A stretch of 64,000 nt of DNA from Candidatus Accumulibacter propinquus. GTDB taxonomy: Bacteria; Pseudomonadota; Gammaproteobacteria; Burkholderiales; Rhodocyclaceae. Location: assembly GCA_016714935.1 (NCBI GenBank), contig JADKBU010000003.1:241856-305855 (forward strand), read 5' to 3'. A model generated the notes under the pieces. It was given only the letters and a program-made list of their open reading frames with translations. It was not told the DNA's origin and ran no database searches. The translations under genes and the position numbers were made by a program. Shown piece after piece: positions 8,869-16,792 of the stretch. Positions within the stretch are counted from its first letter, which is position 1, and each line of letters starts with the position of its first letter.

Positions 8869-9320
8869 TCATCGAGAGGCCAGACCTGGCGCACCCGCTG
8901 CGGCGCGTGCTGGCGCTGTTTGCCACCTCGCTCGCCTGGTTGCTGTGGCTGGCCATGTGGATTCCGTTTCTCGCGGCGCTTGGTCGCCACCTGGGCTACC
9001 CGTTGCCGGCGATCGCTTTCCCGAGTCAGGTCAGCCTCGATTCGTTTTTTGCGCTGCTGCGCATCGGCCCCTACGTCGTCGGCTGCGCGGTGGCCGTGGT
9101 CGCACTCAGCTACCTGCGGGAAAAGACTCGCCCCGTCAGGACCGACGAGCGCTGGCGCCCGATCGGCATGGCACGCCTGGCAACCGGCGCGGCCCTCGAC
9201 CCGGACCGACTCGCCGAATGGCAAACCGCACAGATCCTGTACGTAGCGCATGGCCCACACGGTCGGGTCAGCAGCGCCAGCAGCACCGCCCCGCGGCCGC
9301 CGCTTCAGGCAACATCCTGA
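8823..9320 (+). CDS. pgaD: PNAG synthase accessory subunit PgaD
   Basis: This is a 165-residue protein with two strong membrane segments (about residues 30-52 and 78-98) and a basic cytoplasmic tail, the expected form of PgaD. PgaD binds PgaC, and in E. coli the PgaC-PgaD interface carries the c-di-GMP response. The PgaD family is poorly conserved, so the call rests mainly on position (last gene of pgaABCD, overlapping the pgaC end) and topology. The C-terminus beyond about residue 135 is low complexity (Ser/Ala/Pro). Confidence 0.82.
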   Translation: MDEPRPRHQTRRLPLIIERPDLAHPLRRVLALFATSLAWLLWLAMWIPFLAALGRHLGYPLPAIAFPSQVSLDSFFALLRIGPYVVGCAVAVVALSYLREKTRPVRTDERWRPIGMARLATGAALDPDRLAEWQTAQILYVAHGPHGRVSSASSTAPRPPLQATS

Positions 9321-9613
9321 AGCCACGGGCCATGGACCATAGCGGCGATGCACGGCACCACCCCAGACCCTGGTCGAACGGGAGGATACCGATCAATGTG
9401 GCGGGAACGTCCTCGCCGCGATGTCACGGTTGGGCGCGCCATGACCAGCCGGCGAGCGTGCGCGTCGCGGTGCCGGCTGCCCCTTGACTTCGCTTGCCCG
9501 AACCGCAGATACTCCGCTGCCAGCTTACCGGTGTGTTTGCGCGTTGACGCTGACCCTGGCAGGCTTGCCGCAGGCCTGACCATGTCCTCAACCACGCCAT
9601 GGCGAGGAGCCGT

Positions 9614-11299
9614 ATGAATACCGAAGCACCAGAACGGAAGCCGAGCGGATTCAAACTGTTTCAGGGCCTGTTGCCGATTCAGAAGGCCGCGGCGTTCCGC
9701 GACGCGCTGGCCGGTTTCACGCTGGCGGCGATGAACGTGCCGCAAGCGCTGGGTTACACCAAGATTGCCGGGACACCGGTGATCAGCGGCCTGTATACCC
9801 TGCTGCTGCCACTGCTGGCCTTCGCTGCGTTTGGTTCATCACGCTATCTGGTGGTGGCGGCAGACTCGGCGACGGCGGCGATCCTCGCTACTGGACTGGC
9901 GGGCCTGGCTGCCGTCGATAGCGAACATTACCTGGCACTGGCCAGTCTGGTAGCCCTGCTGACCGCCGGATTTCTGCTGCTGGCACGCCTGTTCAAGCTC
10001 GGCTTCCTGTCGGACTTTCTGTCGCGCACGGTATTGGTCGGCTTCCTCACCGGCGTCGGCTTCCAGGTGAGCATTGCCGTGCTCGACGAAATGCTGCGTG
10101 TGCCGGTGAGCAGCCACCAACCGCTGGGGCAGTTATTGACGGTCATCCGCGAGTTGCCGCAGGCGCATTTGCCGACCCTGGCGGTGGCCATCAGCGTCAT
10201 CGCCATTGTCCAGGCGTTCCGGCATTTTGCTCCCCGCCTGCCCGGCGCGCTGATCGCCGTGGTGGCCGCGATCTCGGCCAGTGCGGCCTGCGATTTTGCC
10301 GGCCACGGGATTGACGTCATCGGACCGGTGAGCGGTGGCCTGCCACGCCTCGCGCTGCCCCCGATCGACATGTCGATAATCACCCGCTTATTGCCCATCG
10401 CCGGCGCCTGCTTCATCATGATCGTCTCGCAAAGTGCGGTAACCGCCCGTGCCTACGCGACCCGGCATCACCAGGCTCTCGACGGCAACCGGGACCTGCT
10501 GGGCCTCGCGGCGGCCAACGCCGCGGCGGCGTGCAGCGGCACCTTCGTGGTCAATGGCAGTCCGACACAGACCGCCATGGTCGAAACCTCCGGCGGCTCA
10601 AGCCAGCTCGCGCACCTGTCCACGGCCCTGGTGGTCATGCTGGTGGTGCTGTTTCTCACCGGCCCGCTGCAGTACCTGCCGATCAGCGCACTCGGCGCAA
10701 TCGTCTTCACCATCGCCATCCGCATGGTGGACCTCAAGGGCCTTGACGACCTGCGGCAAAAATCCCGCCACGAATGGCTGCTGGCACTGGTCACCGCCGG
10801 CGCCGTCGTGGTGCTCGGCGTCGAACATGGCATCCTGCTGGCCATCGCGTTGTCCCTGCTCGATCACGTGCGCCGTGGCTACCGACCGCATACGGCGATC
10901 ATGTTGCGAGACACCGCGGACAACTGGCGCATGGAACCGGTCATGCCGGGAAAACATTCCGAACCGGGCCTGGTCGTCTTCTGGTTCGGCGCCGATCTCT
11001 ATTACGCCAGTGCCGGTCACTTCTGCGAGCAGGTACTGGCACTGGTGCACGACTCGCCGCAGCCGGTGCGCTGGCTGGTCGTCGATGCCGGTGCCATCAC
11101 CGGCGTGGACTACTCCGCCGGCGCCGCCCTCAAGGACCTGCACGAGAACCTCCGGAAGCACGCCGCGAGCCTGGCGTTCGCGCACGTCAATGCGGACTTG
11201 AAAGCCAACCTCGATCGCCTGGGATTGACCGAGCTCATCGGCGAAAACCGGCTGTTCGACAAGCTGCGCGACTGCGTCGCCGCCTACCAGGCGCAATGA
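9614..11299 (+). CDS. SulP-family anion transporter with STAS domain
   Basis: This 561-residue protein has the SulP layout: a membrane domain of about 12-14 segments (residues about 25-410) beginning with DALAGFTLAAMNVPQALGY, then a cytosolic STAS domain (about 425-555, with VVFWFGADLYYASAGHF and DAGAITGVDYSAGAALKDL). SulP proteins move sulfate, bicarbonate or other anions, usually with Na+ or H+; the substrate cannot be read from the sequence. The start at 9614 is chosen because GGAG lies 4 bases upstream; an ATG 15 bases earlier lacks this. The stop overlaps the start of the next gene (ATGA), which suggests coupled expression with a ligand-gated channel-like protein. Confidence 0.9.
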   Translation: MNTEAPERKPSGFKLFQGLLPIQKAAAFRDALAGFTLAAMNVPQALGYTKIAGTPVISGLYTLLLPLLAFAAFGSSRYLVVAADSATAAILATGLAGLAAVDSEHYLALASLVALLTAGFLLLARLFKLGFLSDFLSRTVLVGFLTGVGFQVSIAVLDEMLRVPVSSHQPLGQLLTVIRELPQAHLPTLAVAISVIAIVQAFRHFAPRLPGALIAVVAAISASAACDFAGHGIDVIGPVSGGLPRLALPPIDMSIITRLLPIAGACFIMIVSQSAVTARAYATRHHQALDGNRDLLGLAAANAAAACSGTFVVNGSPTQTAMVETSGGSSQLAHLSTALVVMLVVLFLTGPLQYLPISALGAIVFTIAIRMVDLKGLDDLRQKSRHEWLLALVTAGAVVVLGVEHGILLAIALSLLDHVRRGYRPHTAIMLRDTADNWRMEPVMPGKHSEPGLVVFWFGADLYYASAGHFCEQVLALVHDSPQPVRWLVVDAGAITGVDYSAGAALKDLHENLRKHAASLAFAHVNADLKANLDRLGLTELIGENRLFDKLRDCVAAYQAQ

Positions 11300-12471
11300 A
11301 CGGCGGGCAATCAGCAGCGGCCGCCGGAACGACGCCGCAAACGTCACCCACACCGGCGCACCGTCACCGCAGCCGCTTGTGCAGTCGTCTGGCCTGCCTG
11401 GGCGTGCTGCTTTGCTGCCTGAGCGGCAGCATCGACGCCACCCCGGCCGATCCCGCGCGGCCCGCAGCTCGGCCATTACGCGTCGCAACCGGCGTGCTGG
11501 AGCCGTTTGTCATCAAGCAGGACAAGCGCCTGACTGGCTTCAGCATCGACTTGTGGGAGGCCCTGGCGCGACGCCTGAAGTTGGAGTACTCCTGGGTCGA
11601 ATATCCATGGGCATCCAGTGACGAACAGTTGCGGGCGGTGCAAAGTGGCGGGGTCGATGTCGCCATATCCAAGCTGGTGATGACGCCCGAACGTGAAGCG
11701 ATGGTCGACTTCTGCCATCCCTATCTCGACTCGGGGCTGAAGATCATGGTTCGCGTCCAGAACGACAGACCGGTACTGACGGCGATGCTGTCGCTGGTGT
11801 CGTCGAACGTCTGGCCCTTCCTGGCCGCCGCCATCCTCATCGTCTTCCTGCTCGCTCAAGTCTTCTGGCTGGTCGAGCGGCGCAGCAATCCCGACTCACA
11901 AAAGGGTTATATCAGGGGCGTTCTCGAAGGGCTATGGGGGGTGTATCTGTTGATCGCCACCGGCGAGAACAGTGATCGCAACGCCCCGGGAGTCGCCAGG
12001 CGTCTGATGGTCGCCCTGATCTGGTTGATCGGTGTGGTACTCGTCGCCCAGTTTACCGCCACAGTGACCGCATCCCTGACCTTGCAACAACTCCGCTCGA
12101 GCATCGAAGGTCCTGGCGACCTTCCGGGCAAGACGATCGCCACGGTCCCGGCGTCGATCGCTGCCCGCTACCTGCAGCAGCGCGGCTTGCCGTACAGCGA
12201 AATCAGCAGCAGCGAAGAGGGTATCGCGATGCTCATCGATGGCCGCATACAGGCCCTCGTTTTCGACGCGCCGAGCCTGCAGTACTGGGCAGCCCGGCGT
12301 GGTCAGGGAGTGCTCAGGGTGGTCGGTCCCATTTTCGGCCCGGAGAAGTACGGCATCGCGATCGCCCAGAAAAACCCCTTGCGCAAGCGCATCAACGAGG
12401 CGCTGCTCGCCATGTACGCAGATGGCGAATACGAGCAGATCCACAACCGATGGTTCTCACCCGGCAGCTAG
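11296..12471 (+). CDS. Ionotropic glutamate receptor-like channel/binding protein
   Basis: This is a 391-residue protein with a signal peptide (about residues 28-48). A type-3 periplasmic solute-binding lobe (about 60-165, RVATGVLEPF...DKRLTGFSIDLWEALA) is interrupted by a pore-like insert (about 168-265) and continues with the second lobe (about 266-391). The insert has a membrane helix (172-192), a re-entrant-loop-like stretch (209-231) and a helix ending in QFTATVTASLTLQQL (from residue 252), which resembles the SYTANLAAF gate motif of glutamate receptors. This is the GluR0-type layout. The position of the potassium filter TVGYGD reads ATGENSD, so K+ selectivity is not expected. It overlaps the SulP stop by 4 bases. 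The ligand is unknown; an amino acid is likely from the fold. Confidence 0.78.
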   Translation: MNGGQSAAAAGTTPQTSPTPAHRHRSRLCSRLACLGVLLCCLSGSIDATPADPARPAARPLRVATGVLEPFVIKQDKRLTGFSIDLWEALARRLKLEYSWVEYPWASSDEQLRAVQSGGVDVAISKLVMTPEREAMVDFCHPYLDSGLKIMVRVQNDRPVLTAMLSLVSSNVWPFLAAAILIVFLLAQVFWLVERRSNPDSQKGYIRGVLEGLWGVYLLIATGENSDRNAPGVARRLMVALIWLIGVVLVAQFTATVTASLTLQQLRSSIEGPGDLPGKTIATVPASIAARYLQQRGLPYSEISSSEEGIAMLIDGRIQALVFDAPSLQYWAARRGQGVLRVVGPIFGPEKYGIAIAQKNPLRKRINEALLAMYADGEYEQIHNRWFSPGS

Positions 12472-12595
12472 ACGCTCGGCGACGAGCCGGGGCAACAGCG
12501 AATCTGAACGCCCACATGCAGCGCCATCCGCGGCCGAACGGCGTGCACCGTGTCGATGCGGTCTTCGTTTCGGCGCTTTTCCCCGGCAGTGCCGA

Positions 12596-12625
12596 TTGAC
12601 GGCGATTGCCAAGACCGGACATACT
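12596..12625 (+). promoter_or_regulatory. Putative sigma-70 promoter of the glycine-zipper lipoprotein gene
   Basis: TTGACG (12596-12601) and CATACT (12620-12625) are separated by 18 bases and lie about 37 bases before the ATG at 12663. The -35 match is good and the -10 match is 4 of 6. The call is made by eye only. Confidence 0.4.
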
Positions 12626-12662
12626 TCCGGGTGTCGCCCACCCAACCCTGCAGGAGTCAAGC

Positions 12663-13106
12663 ATGTCCAGAAATTTCATCGCGTGCGTATCCGCATTCAC
12701 ACTCGCCCTGTTCCTGACGGCGTGCGCCGTACCCGGAACACAGTCGGGTGAAATGGAAATTCGCACCGGAAAAATCGAACAGATCAATATGGTGCAGTTG
12801 CACAGCGATCACCACGCCGGCGTCGGTGCCGTTGTCGGTGGTCTCGCCGGTCTCGGGATCGGCAGCCTGATCGGTGGTGGTACCGGGCGCGATGTGGCGA
12901 TGGTGCTGGGGACCGTCGGCGGCGCCATCGCCGGCAACGAGGTCCAGAAGAAATACGACCAGCCGATTCCGGGCCAGCAGATCGTCGTCCGTACCGGCAA
13001 TGGTGTCCTGGTTTCGGTAACGCAACCGGTCAATTCCGGTCTCTACCAGGGCCAGCGGGTATTCATCGAAGGCAACGGTGAAAACGCTCGCGTCGTCCCG
13101 CGCTGA
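12663..13106 (+). CDS. SlyB-like glycine-zipper outer-membrane lipoprotein
   Basis: The protein has 147 residues. The lipobox LTAC follows a hydrophobic signal. The middle holds a glycine-zipper membrane pair (GAVVGGLAGLGIGSLIGGG then GTVGGAIAGNE) typical of the SlyB/Pcp family (Rick_17kDa/2TM domain). The C-terminal segment (VVRTGNGVLVSVTQP, then YQGQRVFIEGNG) matches the beta part of the same family. SlyB proteins form ring-like lipid domains in the outer membrane under envelope stress in enterobacteria. The start at 12663 is set by CAGGAG upstream. It is preceded by a plausible promoter. Confidence 0.85.
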   Translation: MSRNFIACVSAFTLALFLTACAVPGTQSGEMEIRTGKIEQINMVQLHSDHHAGVGAVVGGLAGLGIGSLIGGGTGRDVAMVLGTVGGAIAGNEVQKKYDQPIPGQQIVVRTGNGVLVSVTQPVNSGLYQGQRVFIEGNGENARVVPR

Positions 13107-13156
13107 CGGCCAGGACCTTCGCCGACGCCGCTGACCCGCTCTCGGAAGAACCAGAC

Positions 13157-13555
13157 ATGCCTATCCCTTCACCCGGCCACGGCGGATGCCGTCCTGACTG
13201 TCAGCAACAACGGTCCCCCGCCCGTGGCCTGGTGTTGACCGGCATACTGTTCTGCGTGCTGGCGGGGTGTGCGCCCGACGCCTGGCGACCCGACAGCCCC
13301 TATGACGCATTTCTCGACCAGATTCAGAGAAAATGTGGAGACGAGCGGATCGGGAGCAAGAGCATCAGCGGGGATTTCCTGCAAGAGGGTGATGCGTATT
13401 TCCTGGACGTGACCTCGCGCTACTACCACCGGGAAATCACCGAGCAGGACTACGTCGATGCACTGTCCGGAGCTTACGGCGCCAGGCCTGACGAGCCTGG
13501 CCTGCGCTGCCTGTTGAGCGTGCCGCGCAACCTGCTACCGCCAGTCGAAATGTAG
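13157..13555 (+). CDS. Hypothetical lipoprotein
   Basis: This encodes 132 residues with a hydrophobic stretch ending in the lipobox LAGC (Cys at about residue 38), after a long polar N-terminus that may mean the true start is internal. The mature part is about 95 residues with two further cysteines (QRKCGDERIG and GLRCLLSVP), which could form a disulfide, and an aromatic/acidic centre (SRYYHREITEQDYVDAL). No family is recognised. It follows the SlyB-like gene by 50 bp and may share its transcript. Confidence 0.6.
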   Translation: MPIPSPGHGGCRPDCQQQRSPARGLVLTGILFCVLAGCAPDAWRPDSPYDAFLDQIQRKCGDERIGSKSISGDFLQEGDAYFLDVTSRYYHREITEQDYVDALSGAYGARPDEPGLRCLLSVPRNLLPPVEM

Positions 13556-13752
13556 ACTGCAACAATGGGCAACTGCCGCATTCTCGCCGCGACTTGAACA
13601 ACCGTGATTTCATGCTATCCTCAAGTCAAGTCCTGTCGGATCCTGGCCTTGACCCGTGGCTCGCTTTCGGTCCCGGCATCTGGCAACACGAAGAACATGC
13701 TGCCGGCCTTGCGGGACTTGCTTGACATCACGATCACCTCGGGGTGGATGAA

Positions 13753-14382
13753 ATGGATAGCAGAACCCGGCACCTGATAAAGACATTGTCCAACAGTCGA
13801 TGGTCCAGCTGCTTTTTCTCGGCAGCTTCGCTGGGCTGCCTGCTGACCGCCTTTATGGCACCGGCGTCCGCTGAAATCCTTCTTGGCCCGTCGGTGCCTG
13901 CACCCGGTGCGAGTGTTGCCGCCCAGAGCGCTCAGTACAACCGCCAGCGGGCAATCGTCGAGCAGTCCAGGAACAGCAGCGGTGAGTTTCAGTTGAGCCC
14001 TAATATTGTCCTGACCAACGGTTTCAACTCCTGGGGCGGCGTCAATCCCTGGGGTGGCGTCAACGCGTGGACAGCAACCGGATCACCGGCGGCGGCCGGG
14101 GCAGCCTACAACCGGCAGCGCGCAATCGTCGAACAATCCCGGAACAGCAGCGGCGAGTTCTGGCATAGCCCCAACATCATCATGACTGACGGATTCAACA
14201 CCTGGGGCGGCGTCAACTCCTGGGGTCGCGTCACTGCCGGGACCCCTACCGGATCGGCCGCCGCCGCAGGAGCGGCCTACAACCGGCAAAGAGCAGTCGC
14301 CAACCAGGTCTTCATGGGCAACGACTCCTCTTCGAGCAAGCACAGTGCGCGTGCCAACGCGTACCGGAATCAGGGTCACTAG
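13753..14382 (+). CDS. Secreted protein with 57-residue tandem repeats
   Basis: This encodes about 209 residues from the ATG at 13753, which has GGGGTGG 5 bases upstream; a GTG at 13744 is an alternative start. A signal sequence (hydrophobic to about ASAE) precedes repeats that begin YNRQRAIVEQSRNSSGEF and contain SPNIV/IMT(N/D)GFN and SWGGVN. The repeat is 171 bp long; copies begin at 13936 and 14107, and a third, truncated copy begins at 14278. The Asn/Ser/Gly/Trp-rich composition suggests an extracellular or surface protein. No known family is recognised. Confidence 0.65.
   Translation: MDSRTRHLIKTLSNSRWSSCFFSAASLGCLLTAFMAPASAEILLGPSVPAPGASVAAQSAQYNRQRAIVEQSRNSSGEFQLSPNIVLTNGFNSWGGVNPWGGVNAWTATGSPAAAGAAYNRQRAIVEQSRNSSGEFWHSPNIIMTDGFNTWGGVNSWGRVTAGTPTGSAAAAGAAYNRQRAVANQVFMGNDSSSSKHSARANAYRNQGH
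13936..14298 (+). repeat. Intragenic tandem repeat, 171-bp period
   Basis: Two full copies (13936-14106, 14107-14277) and the start of a third (14278-14298) are in exact 171-base register within the secreted repeat protein. The first part of each unit (YNRQRAIVEQSRNSSGEF) is identical at protein level in copies 1 and 2 although codons differ in places. That suggests either purifying selection on the protein or an old duplication. Confidence 0.8.
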
Positions 14383-14518
14383 ACGCCACAGCGGCAGCCT
14401 GGAGCCATTCGCGGCGCTCACTGGGGGCGTTGCGCTGCTGCGCCGAGTGGACTCTCCCCTTGCCGAAAGCCGGCGCCAGATACGCTGCCAGCCGGTTTCT
14501 TCGCTGGCTGACCCTGCT

Positions 14519-14722
14519 TCAGTACAACGGGGCCGGACGCCGTGGAGCCACGCATGCAGGCGCCGCTGGTGGTGCGAGTTGGCCGCCCTCATCCTCCCAG
14601 TTGCGCAAGCCTTCTTCCAGTTGCCACTGCTCCAGATGCCGGGTACGACGGCCAATGGCAAGAACCACTGCGGCACAGCCGGCCACCGCCAAGGTGAGGA
14701 AAAGCACTCGGCTGCTGCTCAT
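14519..14722 (-). CDS. Small membrane-anchored hypothetical protein
   Basis: This encodes 67 residues. One N-terminal hydrophobic segment (about residues 5-23, containing a Cys that could act as a weak lipobox, VAGC) is followed by a charged helix (RRTRHLEQWQLEEGLRNW) and a Pro/Ala-rich tail. GGTAGG precedes the ATG. No family is recognised. It lies 36 bp downstream of the DUF5670-type gene on the same strand and could be co-transcribed. Confidence 0.45.
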   Translation of the reverse strand: MSSSRVLFLTLAVAGCAAVVLAIGRRTRHLEQWQLEEGLRNWEDEGGQLAPPAAPACVAPRRPAPLY

Positions 14723-14758
14723 GTGCCTACCATGCCTTTGCGTATGGTCACCATGCCA

Positions 14759-14908
14759 TCAGCCGGAGCGACGCCCGCTGATGAGGTTGACCAGGATGGA
14801 AACCACGGCGATCACCAGGAGGATGTGGATGAAGCCACCCATGGTGTAGGACGTAACGAGGCCCAGGAGCCACAGGATGATGAGAATGACGGCGATGGTG
14901 TAGAGCAT
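14759..14908 (-). CDS. lmo0937/DUF5670-family two-helix membrane protein
   Basis: This gene of 49 residues is easily missed. It begins MLYTIAVILIILWLLGLV, with a second hydrophobic segment (GGFIHILLVIAVVSILVNLI) and a short basic tail, the standard form of the lmo0937/DUF5670 family of tiny membrane proteins. These proteins are widespread and their function is unknown; stress-related expression has been suggested for some. AAAGGA lies 8 bases before the ATG. It is likely the first gene of a two-gene minus-strand unit with the small membrane protein downstream. Confidence 0.85.
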   Translation of the reverse strand: MLYTIAVILIILWLLGLVTSYTMGGFIHILLVIAVVSILVNLISGRRSG

Positions 14909-15295
14909 GACGAATATCCTTTCCAGGTTGAACCAGACTTTCCCCGATCAAGCAAGCGCGAACCCGGCCTTGATCGGCTTCTTGGCCACCGGCCGGGGTT
15001 TCACCCCGCCGCCGGTACTGCCGAACTCGATACACATTCTCGGCTTCGGGTTCCACAAGTTCGGTGTGCTGGCGTACACATTGCGCAACTTTCTCTCGTG
15101 AATCCTGCCGTTCAAGAAACCGACCGGCACGGCGGCCACCCGCTTGTCCAGCGCGAGCCCTCTGTTCGCCAGCGCACAGACCCGGCGCGCGCCGCAGGCT
15201 ATTCTTGACGAAGATGCAAGGGAGAGCGAAGTCGCCACACATCGTCGACAGCCCCCTTCGGCCGGACCATTTTTCAACCGCAAGGAGCGACTACC
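14909..15295. other. 387-bp region between divergent genes
   Basis: The region separates the divergent DUF5670 and coiled-coil genes and must hold their promoters; none is obvious by eye. A minus-strand frame (14948-15283, 111 codons) ends in a Lys/Pro-rich stretch (GGGVKPRPVAKKPIKAGF) but has no signal peptide, known domain or convincing ribosome-binding site. It is not called as a gene. Confidence 0.5.
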
Positions 15296-15580
15296 ATGTC
15301 AAAACGAGACGAATACATTGAGAAGATGAAACTTCAACTCGACGAGGTCAATGCCAGGATGAACGAGTTGCAGGCCAAGGCCCAGGCAGCCAAGCAGGAT
15401 GCACGTGACACCTACGAGGCAGAGATGGCCAAGCTGCGCCAGCAGTCCCAGCTTGCGCTCGCCAAACTCGACGAACTGCGAGTAGCCGGCGAAGACACCT
15501 GGGAGACCATGGTTGCCGAAATGGAGAAGATACGCGACGCATTCACCCATTCCTTCCACTACTTCAAATCACAACTCTAG
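15296..15580 (+). CDS. Small coiled-coil protein
   Basis: This 94-residue protein is almost entirely a charged amphipathic helix (heptad-like KLQLDEVNARMNELQAKAQ, then MAKLRQQSQLALAKLDEL), with a short C-terminal end containing aromatic residues (FHYFKSQL). It has no signal peptide. AAGGAG 8 bases upstream fixes the ATG. Similar small coiled-coil proteins are common in environmental betaproteobacteria with no assigned role. Two hairpins follow downstream. Confidence 0.75.
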   Translation: MSKRDEYIEKMKLQLDEVNARMNELQAKAQAAKQDARDTYEAEMAKLRQQSQLALAKLDELRVAGEDTWETMVAEMEKIRDAFTHSFHYFKSQL

Positions 15581-15591
15581 GCTCTAGGCCA

Positions 15592-15607
15592 AGCCGCAGC
15601 AGCGGCT
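15592..15607 (+). terminator. Short hairpin after the coiled-coil gene
   Basis: AGCCGC (15592-15597), a 4-base loop, then GCGGCT (15602-15607), 12 bases after the stop codon. A TTTT run follows about 7 bases later, so it is a weak or imperfect intrinsic terminator. Confidence 0.4.
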
Positions 15608-15712
15608 GAGCCGTTTTGCCCGACAACACGTTCAATCGCCTGAAGACGCCCGGCAAGGCATCGGCGCCTGCGGTGGCAACCTCCAAACAAGTCGAACGCC
15701 TGTAGTCCGGAC

Positions 15713-15744
15713 AAGGCGACCGCGCAGAGCAGCGCGGTCGCCTT
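15713..15744 (+). terminator. Strong intrinsic terminator
   Basis: A perfect stem AAGGCGACCGCGC (15713-15725) pairs with GCGCGGTCGCCTT (15732-15744) around a 6-base loop. The plus-strand T-run (TTTGTT) is short. The AA before the stem gives only a weak T-run on the other strand. It lies between convergent genes and could stop both. Confidence 0.8.
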
Positions 15745-15985
15745 TGTTGCGTCGGGCGCACCCGAGTTGTCAAGTACAACGATCGAAATCCTTACGGTCG
15801 CCAGGATGAATGTCGTGGCCTGCTGATCTCTCTGCGATCCGATTTGCAGACTGTTTTGCCTGGTTGTCTAGAAGGAAGATGGCGCACCGCTGGGGAGGCG
15901 GTGCCGATGCCGCGAAAGCACATGCTTGTCTGGGTACCCAGGAACGAAGGTCGGGCACGCTGCCTGCGGGCTGGCTGTACCGCGC

Positions 15986-16498
15986 TCAAGCTGGCGCTGG
16001 CGCGGCCAGCGAATCGCCGACGATTTCGCGCACCAGCGTGGCTTCCGATTCGGTCCTGGTCTGCGCGACGAGCACGACATGGCCGCTCTGGATGGCATCC
16101 AGCACAAACTCCGAAAACTTCCCTTCTTTCTTCTCTTCCGTCTTTTCAGCACCCACAGCAGCACCAACCAGCCCCCCCAGGGCCGCTCCCCAGCCGAGCA
16201 TGGCCAGCGGCCCAATCAACGGGCTGGCGACGAACAGCGTCACGTTGGCAGCGATCAGAGCGACTTCCGCCACGACACCTAGACCCGTGCCGACTGCTGC
16301 GCCGACGGCGCCATCGACCAGCACGTCCTTCAGCGCTTCATCGTCATCGGCCATCCTGCTGTTGCCGACAGGCTGCGCGTGGTCGACGATATTGACCTGT
16401 TCGCGCAACAGGCCGCGTTCGATGAGGCGGTCGCAGACAGCCTCGGCTTCTGCGCGACTGGTATAAATTCCGCTGACGATATGACTTTGCTGGTCCAT
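15986..16498 (-). CDS. Glycine-zipper protein with a stress-protein-like N-terminus
   Basis: This 170-residue protein has no signal peptide. The N-terminal segment (about residues 6-40, SGIYTSRAEAEAVCDRL) resembles the general stress protein 17M-like domain. A long Gly/Ala-rich hydrophobic pair (about 65-120, ending GWGAALGGLVGAAVGAEKTE) looks like a glycine zipper able to enter a membrane. The C-terminal part (GHVVLVAQTRTESEATLVREI) is a soluble alpha/beta piece. AGGAGA 7 bases upstream supports the ATG at 16498. Function unknown; a role in the stress response is inferred from the domain resemblance only. Confidence 0.7.
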   Translation of the reverse strand: MDQQSHIVSGIYTSRAEAEAVCDRLIERGLLREQVNIVDHAQPVGNSRMADDDEALKDVLVDGAVGAAVGTGLGVVAEVALIAANVTLFVASPLIGPLAMLGWGAALGGLVGAAVGAEKTEEKKEGKFSEFVLDAIQSGHVVLVAQTRTESEATLVREIVGDSLAAPAPA

Positions 16499-16792
16499 GG
16501 TGATCTCTCCTGCGTAGTGGTGGAACATCAAGCGGCCTGTACAAGAGCAACGTGCACCCGCCCGCCGGCCAACGCGATCCATACAGCCACCGCGGGCAGG
16601 TAACCATCCTAGTTCCGACACGCAAGCAAGTATGTACGCTGGCAAACAGAACAGCGAGCGGGGTAGCGGCATGGTCTGCTGGTGACCAGCGTCGGAGCGC
16701 TTGTTCTGGCCCACAGACGATCAAGCGCCGCAGACCCCCACACGGTGCTGCCACGAACGACGTACTGGAAGCACAACCGACAACGTAACCCG

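Larger units (their letters stand above)
15581..15985. other. 405-bp intergenic region with two hairpins
   Basis: This is the convergent space between the coiled-coil gene and the glycine-zipper stress-type gene. It contains a short hairpin just after the coiled-coil stop and a strong terminator at 15713-15744. The roughly 240 bp from 15745 to 15985 show nothing recognisable. Confidence 0.6.

Noticed and set aside
14948..15283. Minus-strand 111-codon frame with a GGGVKPRPVAKKPIKAGF end
   Set aside because: The tail looked possibly conserved, but there is no family, signal or ribosome-binding site.
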